From: Massilia oculi | GTDB lineage: Bacteria > Pseudomonadota > Gammaproteobacteria > Burkholderiales > Burkholderiaceae_D | DNA length: 64,000 nt | Direction: 5' to 3' | Assembly (NCBI RefSeq): GCF_003143515.1 | Contig: NZ_CP029343.1 | Location: 558,001 to 622,000 of the forward strand | Notes under the pieces: model-generated | The model's database searches: none | What the model saw: only the letters and a program-made list of their open reading frames with translations | Told to the model about the DNA's origin: nothing | Translations under genes and position numbers: made by a program | Part shown: piece after piece, positions 36,009-44,518 of the stretch | How the letters are laid out: each line of letters opens with the position of its first letter | How positions within the stretch are numbered: position 1 is the first letter of the stretch

Positions 36009-38663
36009 GTGAACTTTCACGCACACCGCGTGATGGCCGTCGCCATCGCTTCCGCCGTCGTCTTCGGCGGCGCCGTCCACGCCGCGCCGGCAAAACAAGC
36101 CCCGGCCCGCGCCGAAACCGCCTTCCTCTCGCAGGACGACGCATTTGCGCGTTCCGCCCGCATCGCGAACGTCGACTATGTGCTGGACTTTACCCTGACC
36201 GGCAAGGAAACCTTCGCCGGCACCACGACCGTCACCTTCGATCTCAAGGACACCAGTTCCGCCGTCACCCTCGACCTGAACAAGGCCACCGTCAAGTCGG
36301 TCAGCGTCAACGGCAAGCCGGTCCAGGCGCGCTACAACAACTGGTTCATCACCATCGACCCGGCGCATCTGGCCAAGGGCCGCAACACCGTCACCGTCGC
36401 CTACGAGCGCCTGCACAGCACCAATGGCGAAGGCCTGCACCGCATGGTCGATCCAGCCGACGGCCGGGTGTATACCTATTCGCACTTCGAGCCGGTGGCC
36501 GCCCAGCAGATGTTCCCGCTGTTCGACCAGCCCGACCTGAAAGCCAGCTACACCGTCACCGTCACCGCGCCGAAGGACTGGCACGTGGTCACCACCACCC
36601 GCGAGACGAAGATCGATGACGCCGGCGCCAACCGCCGCTGGACCTTCAAGCAAACCAAGCGCCTGAGCCCCTACAACTTCTCGCTGCACGCCGGTCCCTA
36701 CCAGGTCTGGGAAGACAATAGCGGCAAGTACCCGATGCGCCTGTTCGCGCGCCAGTCGCTGGCCAAGCAGGTGGTCCCCGCCGACTGGTTCCGCCAGACC
36801 AAGGCCGGCATGACCTTCTTCGAAGAGTACTTCGGCATCCCCTACCCCTTCGAGAAATACGACCAGCTGATCGTGCCGGACTTCCTGTACGGCGCGATGG
36901 AAAACGCCGGCGCCATCACCTTCGCCGAAGCACGCTACGGCGTGGCCAACATGACGGCCGACCAGAAGCAGTCGATGACCGAAGTGATCATGCACGAGAT
37001 GGCCCACCAGTGGTTCGGCAACCTGGTCACCATGAAGTGGTGGAACGGCCTGTGGCTGAACGAAAGCTTCGCGTCGTTCATGGGCATCCTGGCCACCGCC
37101 GAATCGACCGAGTTCAAGGACTCGTGGCAGAAGTTCTACCAGACCGGCAAGCAGCGCGCCTACATCCAGGACCAGACCGCGAGCACCCACCCGATCGAGG
37201 TGCCGGTGCCGTCCTCGAGCAACGCCTTCGACAATATCGACGCCATCACCTATTCGAAAGGCGGCGCCGCCCTCAAGCAGCTGCGTCACCTGCTGGGCGA
37301 GGAAGTGTTCCGCAAGGGCGTGCACAACTACCTGGTCAAGTATTCGTGGCAGAACGCCACCCTCGACGACTTCATCGGCACCCTGGCCAAGACCGCCGGC
37401 CGCGACCTGTCGGGCTGGACGAAAGAGTGGCTGTACCACGCCGGCGTGAACACGATCGCCGCCAATTACAGCTGCAGCAACGGCAAGATCCGCGACTTCA
37501 CCCTCACGCAAGCCGCGCCGGGCAAGGAGCTGCCGACCCTGCGCGAACAACGCGTACAGGTGGCGGCGTTCAAGATCGACGGCGGCAAGCTGTCGCTGAT
37601 CAAGAACGTGCCGGTGACCTACAAGGGCGCGAAAACCGCGGTCAGGGACCTCGACGGCGCGGCCTGCCCGGACCTGGTGTACCCGAACTACCAGGACTGG
37701 GGCTATGCGAAAGTCCAGCTGGACGAGCGCTCCTTCGACACCGCGCGGACGAAACTGTCGCAGGTCGACGATCCGCTGCTGCGCGCCATGCTGTGGCAAA
37801 GCCTGTGGGATGGCGTGCGCGACGCCCAGCTGCCGCTGAACGACTTCATCACCGTGGCCCTGAACAATGCGCCGCAAGAGAAGGACTACACCCTGCTCGG
37901 CGACGTGCTGGGCAAGGTCGTCCAGTCGAAAGCCTACCTCGACGCCATGCGCCTCGACAGCGCGTATGCGAAACAGACCTACGCCGCGCTTGAAAAGATG
38001 GCCTGGGACGGCGTGCTGGCGCACAAGGCCAATGCCGACGTCCAGCGCCGCTGGTTCGGTCTCTACGTGAGCGTGGCCACGACTCCGGAGGCGCTGGCGC
38101 GCCTGGCCGGCATCCTCGACGGCAAGCTTGATGCCGCCGGCCTGCAGCTCACGCAAGACCAGCGCTGGTCGATCATCGCCCACCTCAATCGCTACGATCA
38201 CGCCGGCGCCGAAGGGCTGATCGTGGCGGAAAGCGCGCGCGACAAGTCCGACGCCGGCCAGGTGGCGGCGGTGGCGGCCACCGCGTCGCGTCCGGATCCG
38301 AAGGTCAAGGCGGACTGGGTCGGGAAGATCGAGGACCTCAAGTCGCCGCTGCCGTTCTCGCGCATCCGTACGGCGATGGGCAGCGTGTTCCCGGCCGAAC
38401 AGGGCCAGCTGAGCGAGCGCGAAGCCGACGCACGCCTGGCGCGCCTGCCGGCAATCGACAAGGCGGCCGGCCCGGTCTATATGCGCGCCTACGCCACCAC
38501 GATGATCCCGACCGCCTGCACGCCGCAAAGCGTGCAGCGCCTGAGCCGCGCGGCCGACCGGATGCAGGACCTGTCGGCGTTCACCCGCCGTTCTTTGCTG
38601 GACACCCTGCAGGAAGAGCAGCGCTGCGTGGCCATCAAGGCGGCGATGACGGCGCCGAAGTAG
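36009..38663 (+). CDS. M1 family aminopeptidase, exported
   Basis: An 884-residue protein. I chose GTG 36009, which follows AGAGAGGA and gives a signal peptide (AVAIASAVVFGGAVHAAPA); a TTG at 35961 would add a non-signal extension. The M1 core is complete: YGAMENAGAITF (exopeptidase motif), HEMAHQW zinc motif at residues 329-333 with the third ligand Glu in WLNESFASF. Aminopeptidase N-type enzymes remove N-terminal residues from peptides; this copy acts in the periplasm or outside. The next gene starts 7 bases after its stop. Confidence 0.93.
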   Translation: MNFHAHRVMAVAIASAVVFGGAVHAAPAKQAPARAETAFLSQDDAFARSARIANVDYVLDFTLTGKETFAGTTTVTFDLKDTSSAVTLDLNKATVKSVSVNGKPVQARYNNWFITIDPAHLAKGRNTVTVAYERLHSTNGEGLHRMVDPADGRVYTYSHFEPVAAQQMFPLFDQPDLKASYTVTVTAPKDWHVVTTTRETKIDDAGANRRWTFKQTKRLSPYNFSLHAGPYQVWEDNSGKYPMRLFARQSLAKQVVPADWFRQTKAGMTFFEEYFGIPYPFEKYDQLIVPDFLYGAMENAGAITFAEARYGVANMTADQKQSMTEVIMHEMAHQWFGNLVTMKWWNGLWLNESFASFMGILATAESTEFKDSWQKFYQTGKQRAYIQDQTASTHPIEVPVPSSSNAFDNIDAITYSKGGAALKQLRHLLGEEVFRKGVHNYLVKYSWQNATLDDFIGTLAKTAGRDLSGWTKEWLYHAGVNTIAANYSCSNGKIRDFTLTQAAPGKELPTLREQRVQVAAFKIDGGKLSLIKNVPVTYKGAKTAVRDLDGAACPDLVYPNYQDWGYAKVQLDERSFDTARTKLSQVDDPLLRAMLWQSLWDGVRDAQLPLNDFITVALNNAPQEKDYTLLGDVLGKVVQSKAYLDAMRLDSAYAKQTYAALEKMAWDGVLAHKANADVQRRWFGLYVSVATTPEALARLAGILDGKLDAAGLQLTQDQRWSIIAHLNRYDHAGAEGLIVAESARDKSDAGQVAAVAATASRPDPKVKADWVGKIEDLKSPLPFSRIRTAMGSVFPAEQGQLSEREADARLARLPAIDKAAGPVYMRAYATTMIPTACTPQSVQRLSRAADRMQDLSAFTRRSLLDTLQEEQRCVAIKAAMTAPK

Positions 38664-38670
38664 ACCCTCG

Positions 38671-39395
38671 ATGAGCGCGGACGCCGGCCTGATGCCGCGC
38701 CGCGCGCCGGGCTGGCCGCTGGCGGCCACGCTCGGCGCGCACCTGCTGCTCGCATGGTGGTGGTTTGACGCCACCGGCGTGCGGGCGTTGCCATCCATCG
38801 TTCCGACGCTGCGTGAATTCCTCGTGGTGCCGGTGCTGGTACCGCCGCCTGCACCCGAATCCTCACCACCCGCGCCGATTCCCCGTTCCTCTGCCCGCTC
38901 ACCGGCGCGCCCTGCGGTCGAAGCGCAGCCTGTCACGACCGCTCCTGCCACTGCCCCGCCAGCGGAGTCTGGCGCCGAAGCCTATCTCGACCCACCGGCG
39001 CAGCCTGCGCCGCAAGACAATGCCGTCTCCGAGGAAGCGACGCTGGCCAGCCGCGCCAGGCGCGCCGCCGGCAGCGCCGATCACGAACTACGCAAGGGCA
39101 AGCTGGCCCCGCTCGAACCGACCGACACCCCATGGAAGCGCTTTGCCAGCGCCGTCGAAGGCGCCCGCAAGGACACCTCGCTCACGCTGACGTCGGAGAG
39201 CTATACCTCGCCCGACGGCACCATCGTCTACCGCTTCCGCAAGAACGGTCAATATTACTGCCGCACCGGCGGCGGCGTGCGGCGAGCATGTTCGGCGCCG
39301 AGGGCGGCGGCGCCGTCCTGTTCGACAAGCCGGGTGGAGGTGGCCTCGCCGGCCTCGTGCCCTGCCCGTCCAGGGCCGAGTTCAAGCGCGACTGA
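38671..39395 (+). CDS. Single-pass, Pro-rich protein paralogous to 1845-2588 (apparent frameshift)
   Basis: ATG 38671 begins 7 bases after the aminopeptidase. It encodes a short start, a membrane helix (about residues 14-33), a Pro/Ala-rich linker, then RARRAAGSADHELRKGK and IVYRFRKNGQYYCRTGGG. Near 39270-39287 the frame changes: the original frame runs on 80 residues of Arg/Ser-rich nonsense, while the next frame gives SMFGAEGGGAVLFDKPGGGG and ends AEFKRD at 39395. One base appears lost between them. The rebuilt protein is about 241 residues. Its helix and GxYYC element match the TonB-like gene at 1845-2588, so a shared periplasmic role is likely. Confidence 0.6.
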
Positions 39396-39727
39396 GCGCC
39401 GCTCGTCGCCGTCGGCAATGCAACGCACAGTTCCGCCACCCGGCGCCATGCGCCGTCGGCCCCGCACTGCGCCGGCGGATGTTCGCGCAGCAGCGCGCCC
39501 AGGTCGAGCGGCGCTCCCTCGCGTACCTTGACGCCACGCGCGATCGGCACGCACAGCGCGTCATGCCAGGCCGCCGCATGGCCTTCGGGCGTGGGCAGCG
39601 CGCCGCGCAGCCGGACGGCGGCTGCCTCGCATGCGGCGCCGCTCGCAAACTCGCCGCGCAGGCTGCTGCTCTCCAGCGTGACGTCGAGGTGCTGTTGCAG
39701 GTACAGCAGCAGGATCATCGTGAACAT
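39182..39727 (-). CDS. Hypothetical protein, 3' part overlapping its neighbour
   Basis: The open frame from ATG 39727 gives 181 residues. The first 110 or so look like real protein: MILLLYLQQHLDVTLESSS, EGHAAAWHDALCVP, GALLREHPPAQCGADG. Beyond about residue 115 the sequence becomes Pro/Arg-rich and lies antisense to the end of the gene at 38671-39395, so the true stop has probably been lost or shifted near 39395. Upstream, an AUG at 39718 is an alternative start. I do not recognise the family. It is divergent from the thioesterase gene. Confidence 0.4.
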   Translation of the reverse strand: MFTMILLLYLQQHLDVTLESSSLRGEFASGAACEAAAVRLRGALPTPEGHAAAWHDALCVPIARGVKVREGAPLDLGALLREHPPAQCGADGAWRRVAELCVALPTATSGAQSRLNSALDGQGTRPARPPPPGLSNRTAPPPSAPNMLAARRRRCGSNIDRSCGSGRRWCRRARYSSPTSA

Positions 39728-39774
39728 ATAATGGCCGGGTCCGCGGCCCCGGCCGCGCTTGCAGAGGAAACACA

Positions 39775-40212
39775 TTGGACTGGGATTTTCCGCAACCGTT
39801 CATCCTGCCGGTCGCGCCGCAGGCTGGCGACATCGATGGCCTGAACCACACCAATAACGCCGTCTACGTGCGCTGGTGCGAACAGGCCGGTTGGGCCCAC
39901 TCGGAAATGCTGGGCCTGTCGCTGGACGACTACCGGCGCCTGGACCGCGCGATGGCGATCCGGCGCGGCGACTACGCATACCTGTTGCCAACAGTGCAGG
40001 GTGAGGCGCTGAGCCTGGCCACCTGGCTGGTCGGCGGCGACGGCAAGCTGACGATGGAGCGCCGCTTCCAGCTGGTGCGCGACAGCGACGGCGCCACCGT
40101 GCTGCGCGGACGCTGGGAACTGGTCTGCATCGAGATCGGCAGCGGCCGGCCGCGCCGCATGCCGGCCGAGTTCCTGGACACTTATATGCCCGTCGTGGTC
40201 GCGCCAGACTGA
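39775..40212 (+). CDS. Acyl-CoA thioesterase, 4HBT hotdog family
   Basis: A 145-residue protein starting with TTG at 39775, after GAGGAAAC. No suitable ATG exists before residue 58, so the TTG is likely real. The hotdog signature GDIDGLNHTNNAVYVRWCEQ is typical of YbgC/4HBT enzymes, with Asn in place of the catalytic Asp of the 4-hydroxybenzoyl-CoA type. It hydrolyses short or medium acyl-CoA thioesters. No operon partner is evident. Confidence 0.85.
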   Translation: MDWDFPQPFILPVAPQAGDIDGLNHTNNAVYVRWCEQAGWAHSEMLGLSLDDYRRLDRAMAIRRGDYAYLLPTVQGEALSLATWLVGGDGKLTMERRFQLVRDSDGATVLRGRWELVCIEIGSGRPRRMPAEFLDTYMPVVVAPD

Positions 40213-40334
40213 AACGCTGCCCGCGCGCATGATTGCATTGCGCATGCTCAAGGACGAGTTTGATCGATCCGGCGTACCGCCCGCTTGGGCGGGATCAGAC
40301 TGGTTCCGTCACCCGATCCGACGACGAGGATGCG

Positions 40335-41534
40335 ATGTTCCGGATTCTGCCCAAGATCCCGATCGATATGCGCCTGATCCTGTTCTGGCTGCTTGCCAGT
40401 CCGCTGCTCGCGGGGCCGTTGCTGGCCGGCTGCAGGCTGCGCGACGGCGGGCACGAAGAACTCGTGGTGCCCGAGCTGGTGCGCACCCATCTCTATCTCG
40501 CCCCCAACGGCTCGGACAGCAATCCCGGCACCCGCGCCGAACCCTTCCGCACCCTCGCGCGCGCGGCCCAGGTGGTCACGCCGGGCACGACCGTGCACGT
40601 GGCGCCCGGCATCTATTCGGGCGGCGTGCGCACCACCACCAGCGGCACGCTCGAAGCGCGCATCGTCTTCCAGAGCACCGAGCGCTGGGGCGCCAGGATC
40701 GTGCCGCCGCTCGACGCGCGCCAGAGCGCGGCCTGGGACAACCGCGGCAACTACGTCGACATCGTCGGCTTCGAAATCGACGGCACCCAGTACCAGAGCG
40801 GCATGAAATGGCTGAGCGGCATCTATAACGGCGGCTCGCACAACGGCGTGCACGGCAACCGCATCCACCACATCGGCAACGACGTGCCGTGCGAGCCCAA
40901 GGGCGGCTCGGGCATCGGGATCGACAGCTATTTCAAGGGCATGGACGTGGCCGTGACCGGCAACCACGTGCACGACATCGGCCCACCCGGCTGCCGCTAC
41001 ATGCACGGCATCTACATCAGCACCACGGCCAGTGTGCGGGGCAACGTCGTTTACCGCGTATCCGGCGCGGGCATCCATCTGTGGCACGACGCCAACCGCG
41101 TGACCGTGCGTGGCAATACCGTGGCGGCATGCGGCACCGGCATCGTGGTCGGCGGCGGCGACTTTTATCACAGCAAGGGGCCGAACGACCACACCCACGT
41201 CAGCAACAACATCGTCTACGACAACCACCACGGCATCCTCGAACAAGGGGCGATCGGCCGCCACAACAGCTTCCGCAACAACCTCGTGTACCAGAACGCC
41301 GGCCAGGACTGGAAGCTGTCGCCCGGCCGCGAGCATACGGGCAGCATCAGCGCGCCGCCCCAGTTCGTCGAGTACGGCGCAGGCGGCACGCCAGACTTCC
41401 GCCTGCGTCGCGGCTCGCCGGCGATCGGACAGGGCTTGCCGTCAGATTCCGCGCCGCCCGGCAGCGGCAATACCGGGGCGCGGCCGATGCGCAAGGCCGA
41501 CATCGGGGCCCTGCCGTCGGCGCCGCCCCCCTAG
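40335..41534 (+). CDS. Right-handed beta-helix lipoprotein
   Basis: A 399-residue protein. ATG 40335 (after GAGGA) gives a signal with LLAGC as lipobox, so the mature protein is a lipoprotein. The opening HLYLAPNGSDSNPGTRAEPF and APGIYSGGV segments match the DUF1565/right-handed beta-helix fold of polysaccharide lyases and hydrolases. Repeated GNxVHDIG, GNVVYRVSGAG and NNIVYDNHHGI units are the helix coils. It probably binds or degrades a polysaccharide. No catalytic triad can be assigned by eye. Confidence 0.8.
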   Translation: MFRILPKIPIDMRLILFWLLASPLLAGPLLAGCRLRDGGHEELVVPELVRTHLYLAPNGSDSNPGTRAEPFRTLARAAQVVTPGTTVHVAPGIYSGGVRTTTSGTLEARIVFQSTERWGARIVPPLDARQSAAWDNRGNYVDIVGFEIDGTQYQSGMKWLSGIYNGGSHNGVHGNRIHHIGNDVPCEPKGGSGIGIDSYFKGMDVAVTGNHVHDIGPPGCRYMHGIYISTTASVRGNVVYRVSGAGIHLWHDANRVTVRGNTVAACGTGIVVGGGDFYHSKGPNDHTHVSNNIVYDNHHGILEQGAIGRHNSFRNNLVYQNAGQDWKLSPGREHTGSISAPPQFVEYGAGGTPDFRLRRGSPAIGQGLPSDSAPPGSGNTGARPMRKADIGALPSAPPP

Positions 41535-41548
41535 CCGGGGCGTAACGC

Positions 41549-41896
41549 TTACAGGATTTCGCGCACCCGCTCGAACGGCCGGCACAGGCGCGCGCCCTTC
41601 GGCGTGACCACGAAAGGCCGCTCGATCAGAATCGGATGCGCAGCCATCGCATCGAGCAGGGCTGCGTCGTCCACCTCCGGCCGGTCCAGGCCGAGCTCGG
41701 CGTACAGGGCTTCCTTGCGGCGCACGGCGTCGCGCGGCTGCAGGCCCGCGTCGGCGATCAGGCGCGCCAGTTGTTCGCGGGTCGGTGGATTGACCAGGTA
41801 TTCGACCACTTGCGGTTCGTGGCCGGCCTCGCGGATCGCGGCCAGGGTATTGCGCGAAGTCCCGCAGCGCGGGTTGTGATAGATCGTGATTTCCAT
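41549..41896 (-). CDS. arsC: Arsenate reductase, glutaredoxin-coupled (ArsC family)
   Basis: A 115-residue protein with ATG 41896. The active-site motif YHNPRCGTSRNT includes Cys11, and the Arg residues later in the chain (GLQPRDAVRRKE, HPILIERPF) match ArsC Arg60, 94 and 107 positions. It reduces arsenate to arsenite using glutathione and glutaredoxin. There is no arsR-arsB operon beside it, so it may be a Spx-like ArsC relative acting in stress response. The longer reading frame upstream of ATG 41896 has no support. Confidence 0.85.
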   Translation of the reverse strand: MEITIYHNPRCGTSRNTLAAIREAGHEPQVVEYLVNPPTREQLARLIADAGLQPRDAVRRKEALYAELGLDRPEVDDAALLDAMAAHPILIERPFVVTPKGARLCRPFERVREIL

Positions 41897-42087
41897 TGTG
41901 ATCAGGCTTGGTGTCGGATTGTCATCGGCTTGTCGTTCAGACAGCGGCATGATAACCACAGTGCATACCCGGCACCAGCATTTTTGCTTGTCCCCCTCCC
42001 CGCTCCGGCTAGAATCCGACGCTTGATTTTCTAGAGCGTAATGAGATTTCCCATAGCAACATGCTATTACGCCCCACCGGAGACCCG

Positions 42088-42717
42088 ATGAGCGATTACC
42101 TGCAGCGTCCCGAGGCACTGCCCACCCTGCGCCAGCGCACCGCGCTGCGCGTGCTGCAGCTGTTCGGCTGGAAGCTGTATTTCAAGCCACTGCCCGGGCC
42201 ACATGGCATTGCGGTGGTCTACCCGCACACCTCGAATTGGGACTTCCCCATCGGGCTGGTCGCCAAGTGGGCGCTCGACACGCCGTTTCGCTGGCTGGCC
42301 AAGGATTCGCTGTTCCGCGGCGCGATGGGCCGCCTGATGCGCTACTGGGGCGGCATCGCGGTCGATCGCCGCGCGCCGATGGGCGCCACGCGCCAGCTGG
42401 CCCAGCAGATGCTGAAGGAAGACTGGTGCTGGGTCGGCATCACGCCGGAAGGCACGCGCGGCTATCGTCCGCACTGGAAAAGCGGCTTCTATCACCTGGC
42501 GCGCACCGCCAACGTGCCGCTGCTGCTGGTCAGCTTCGACTACAAGAAGAAGGAACTGCGCGTGACCGAGACGCTCGAGCTATCGGGCGACGTCGAGCGC
42601 GACATGGAAGCGATCCGCGCGGTCTACCAGGACGTCACCGCCCTTTACCCAGAAAACGCAGCCCCGATCGTCCTCGCCGCGAAGGACGACAGCGAGGCCC
42701 GGCGCAAGCGCGCCTGA
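42088..42717 (+). CDS. Lysophospholipid acyltransferase family protein
   Basis: A 209-residue protein starting at ATG 42088. The PlsC-like signature appears as VVYPHTSNWDFPI (HxxxxD variant: HTSNWD), GGIAVDRR and ITPEGTRGYRPHWKSGFYHLA. It probably transfers an acyl group to a lysophospholipid or related acceptor at the inner membrane. The hydrophobic segments are short and no signal peptide is visible. Overlap with a stem of the next convergent gene is not seen (30 bases remain). Confidence 0.82.
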   Translation: MSDYLQRPEALPTLRQRTALRVLQLFGWKLYFKPLPGPHGIAVVYPHTSNWDFPIGLVAKWALDTPFRWLAKDSLFRGAMGRLMRYWGGIAVDRRAPMGATRQLAQQMLKEDWCWVGITPEGTRGYRPHWKSGFYHLARTANVPLLLVSFDYKKKELRVTETLELSGDVERDMEAIRAVYQDVTALYPENAAPIVLAAKDDSEARRKRA

Positions 42718-42747
42718 TGCGCCTCACGCTGTCCGGCACCGGCGCCG

Positions 42748-44421
42748 TCAGGCCGGCGCCGGCCGTCCCGCCGCACTCGACCCCGCCAGCCTGTCCCAGG
42801 CATTCGCCGCGCTCAGGAACACCTGCCCGCTGAGCTGGCCCAGCAGATCGCTGTCCCGCAGCCGGTCCATCACCGGCCCCTTCACTTCGGCCAGGTGCAG
42901 GGTCACGCCGCGCTGGCCCAGCGACGCGTTCAATTCCTGCAGACCGAACAGGGCCGAGGTGTCGATCGCATTCACCGCCGACAGCACCAGCACCAGGTGG
43001 GCTGTAGCGGCATGCTGCACCAGTTCCTCGTCGATACGCTCGTTCACCGCGTCCACGTTCCCGAAGAACAGGCCGGCGTCGACCCGCAGCATCAGCAGGC
43101 CAGGCGTGGTCTCGGCCGAATAGCGGTCGACGTTGCGGAAGTGCTCGGTGCCATGGATGCGACCCAGCACCGCGATGTGCGGCCGGCTGGCGCGCCAGAT
43201 CAGCGAGCCCATCGATAGCGCCACGCCCACCAGCACGCCCGCCTCCACCCCCAGCACCAGCACGCCGCCGGCAGTGGCCAGCAGTGCCAGCGCGTCGGCG
43301 CGGTCGTAGCGCCAGGCGGTGCGCAGGGTCGACCAGTCGAGCATGCCGAGCACCGCCACGATGATGGTCGCGGCCAGCGTCGGCAGCGGCAGCAGCGCCA
43401 GCCAGCCGGTGGGCGCCACCAGCGCCAGGGCCAGCAGGCCGGCCGTGATCACGCTCGCCAGCTGGGTGTTGGCGCCGGCCGCGAAATTCACCGCCGAGCG
43501 CGAGATGCTGCCGGTGACCGGAAAGCCGCCGGAGAGTGCGCTGCCGACATTGGCCACGCCCAGGCCGACCAGCTCGCGGTTGCTGGCCAGCTTCTCGCCG
43601 CCCCGCTTGAGCGCCAGCGCCTGCGCGCCCGACATGCTGATCAAGAACACCATGAAGCCGGTCAAGAGCGCCGGCTGCAGCAAGGCCTGCCAATGTCCGC
43701 TCGAGGTGGCCAGATTCAGGCCCGGCAGGCCGGCCGGTACCGCGCCGGTGGTAGCCACGCCAAGGCGGTCCAGTTCCAGCCACGGCACCAGCGCGGTGGC
43801 GCCCAGCACGACGAACATCGGCGCCAGCTTGCCCGCGATATCGGCCACGACGGGCTTGACGCGCAGCCGGCGCAGCAGCGGCGCCAGCCATTCGCGCGCC
43901 ATGACCAGCAGGGCCAGGGAGCCAAAACCCAGCGCGATGCTGGGCCAGTGAGGTGAGGCGTCCAGCGCGATCGGACCGCCAATCAGCGTGCGCAGCTGCC
44001 CCCACGCGATGACGATCGCCGAACCGATGGTGAAGCCGCTCATCACTGGACGCGAAAAGAAGTTGGCAAGAAAGCCGATGCGCAGCAGGCCGCAGGCCAG
44101 CAGGACCAGGCCCGACATCAGCGCCAGCTGGGCCGCCAGCACGCCATACAGGCCGGTGCCGGGCGTGGCCAGCGGCGCCAGCGTGGACGCCGTCATCAAC
44201 GACACGATGGCCATCGGCCCCACCGACTGGGTGCTGCTGGTGCCGAATAGCGCGTACAGCAGCGGCGGGAAGATGCTGGCGTAGATGCCGACCACCGGCG
44301 GCAGCCCGGCCACCAGCGCATAGGCCATGCCCTGCGGGATCATCATCATCGCCACCACGATGCCGGCGCTGATATCGCCCGGCAGCGCGGCGCCCCGGTA
44401 TTCGCGAAGCCATTGAAGCAT
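42748..44421 (-). CDS. SulP family anion transporter with STAS domain
   Basis: A 557-residue protein. ATG 44421 (MLQWLREYRGAALPGDI) is chosen over GTG 44427. The SulP core shows DISAGIVVAMMMIPQGMAYA, SVGPMAIVSLMT and SGGFPVTGSISRSAVNFAAG. The C-terminal STAS domain (about 440-545) has VLVLSAVNAIDTSALFGLQE. It moves sulfate, bicarbonate or another anion into the cell. A 20-base palindrome (44473-44492) just upstream could be an operator. The neighbouring cyclase gene ends 98 bases before this start. Confidence 0.9.
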   Translation of the reverse strand: MLQWLREYRGAALPGDISAGIVVAMMMIPQGMAYALVAGLPPVVGIYASIFPPLLYALFGTSSTQSVGPMAIVSLMTASTLAPLATPGTGLYGVLAAQLALMSGLVLLACGLLRIGFLANFFSRPVMSGFTIGSAIVIAWGQLRTLIGGPIALDASPHWPSIALGFGSLALLVMAREWLAPLLRRLRVKPVVADIAGKLAPMFVVLGATALVPWLELDRLGVATTGAVPAGLPGLNLATSSGHWQALLQPALLTGFMVFLISMSGAQALALKRGGEKLASNRELVGLGVANVGSALSGGFPVTGSISRSAVNFAAGANTQLASVITAGLLALALVAPTGWLALLPLPTLAATIIVAVLGMLDWSTLRTAWRYDRADALALLATAGGVLVLGVEAGVLVGVALSMGSLIWRASRPHIAVLGRIHGTEHFRNVDRYSAETTPGLLMLRVDAGLFFGNVDAVNERIDEELVQHAATAHLVLVLSAVNAIDTSALFGLQELNASLGQRGVTLHLAEVKGPVMDRLRDSDLLGQLSGQVFLSAANAWDRLAGSSAAGRPAPA

Positions 44422-44472
44422 GGTCACCCTAGAGGACTTGCCAATTTGAAAGGCCGCTAGCGTAGCATAAAT

Positions 44473-44492
44473 ACCGAATAAGGATATTCGGT
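44473..44492. promoter_or_regulatory. Perfect inverted repeat upstream of SulP
   Basis: ACCGAATA (44473-44480), AGGA, TATTCGGT (44485-44492), 52 bases upstream of the SulP ATG. A dimeric repressor site is likely. It shares GATATTCGG with the ArsR operator at 34373-34381. Confidence 0.55.
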
Positions 44493-44518
44493 TTATGAGC
44501 TAACGCGGCGGCGCCGGC

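Noticed and set aside
36006..38951. A 981-codon minus-strand open frame
   Set aside because: It lies antisense to the M1 aminopeptidase and has the His/Arg/Val-rich composition of a shadow frame.
41549..41896. An arsenic resistance operon around arsC
   Set aside because: No arsB, acr3 or arsR lies beside it; the ArsR-type gene at 34410 is 7 kb away next to an old yellow enzyme gene.
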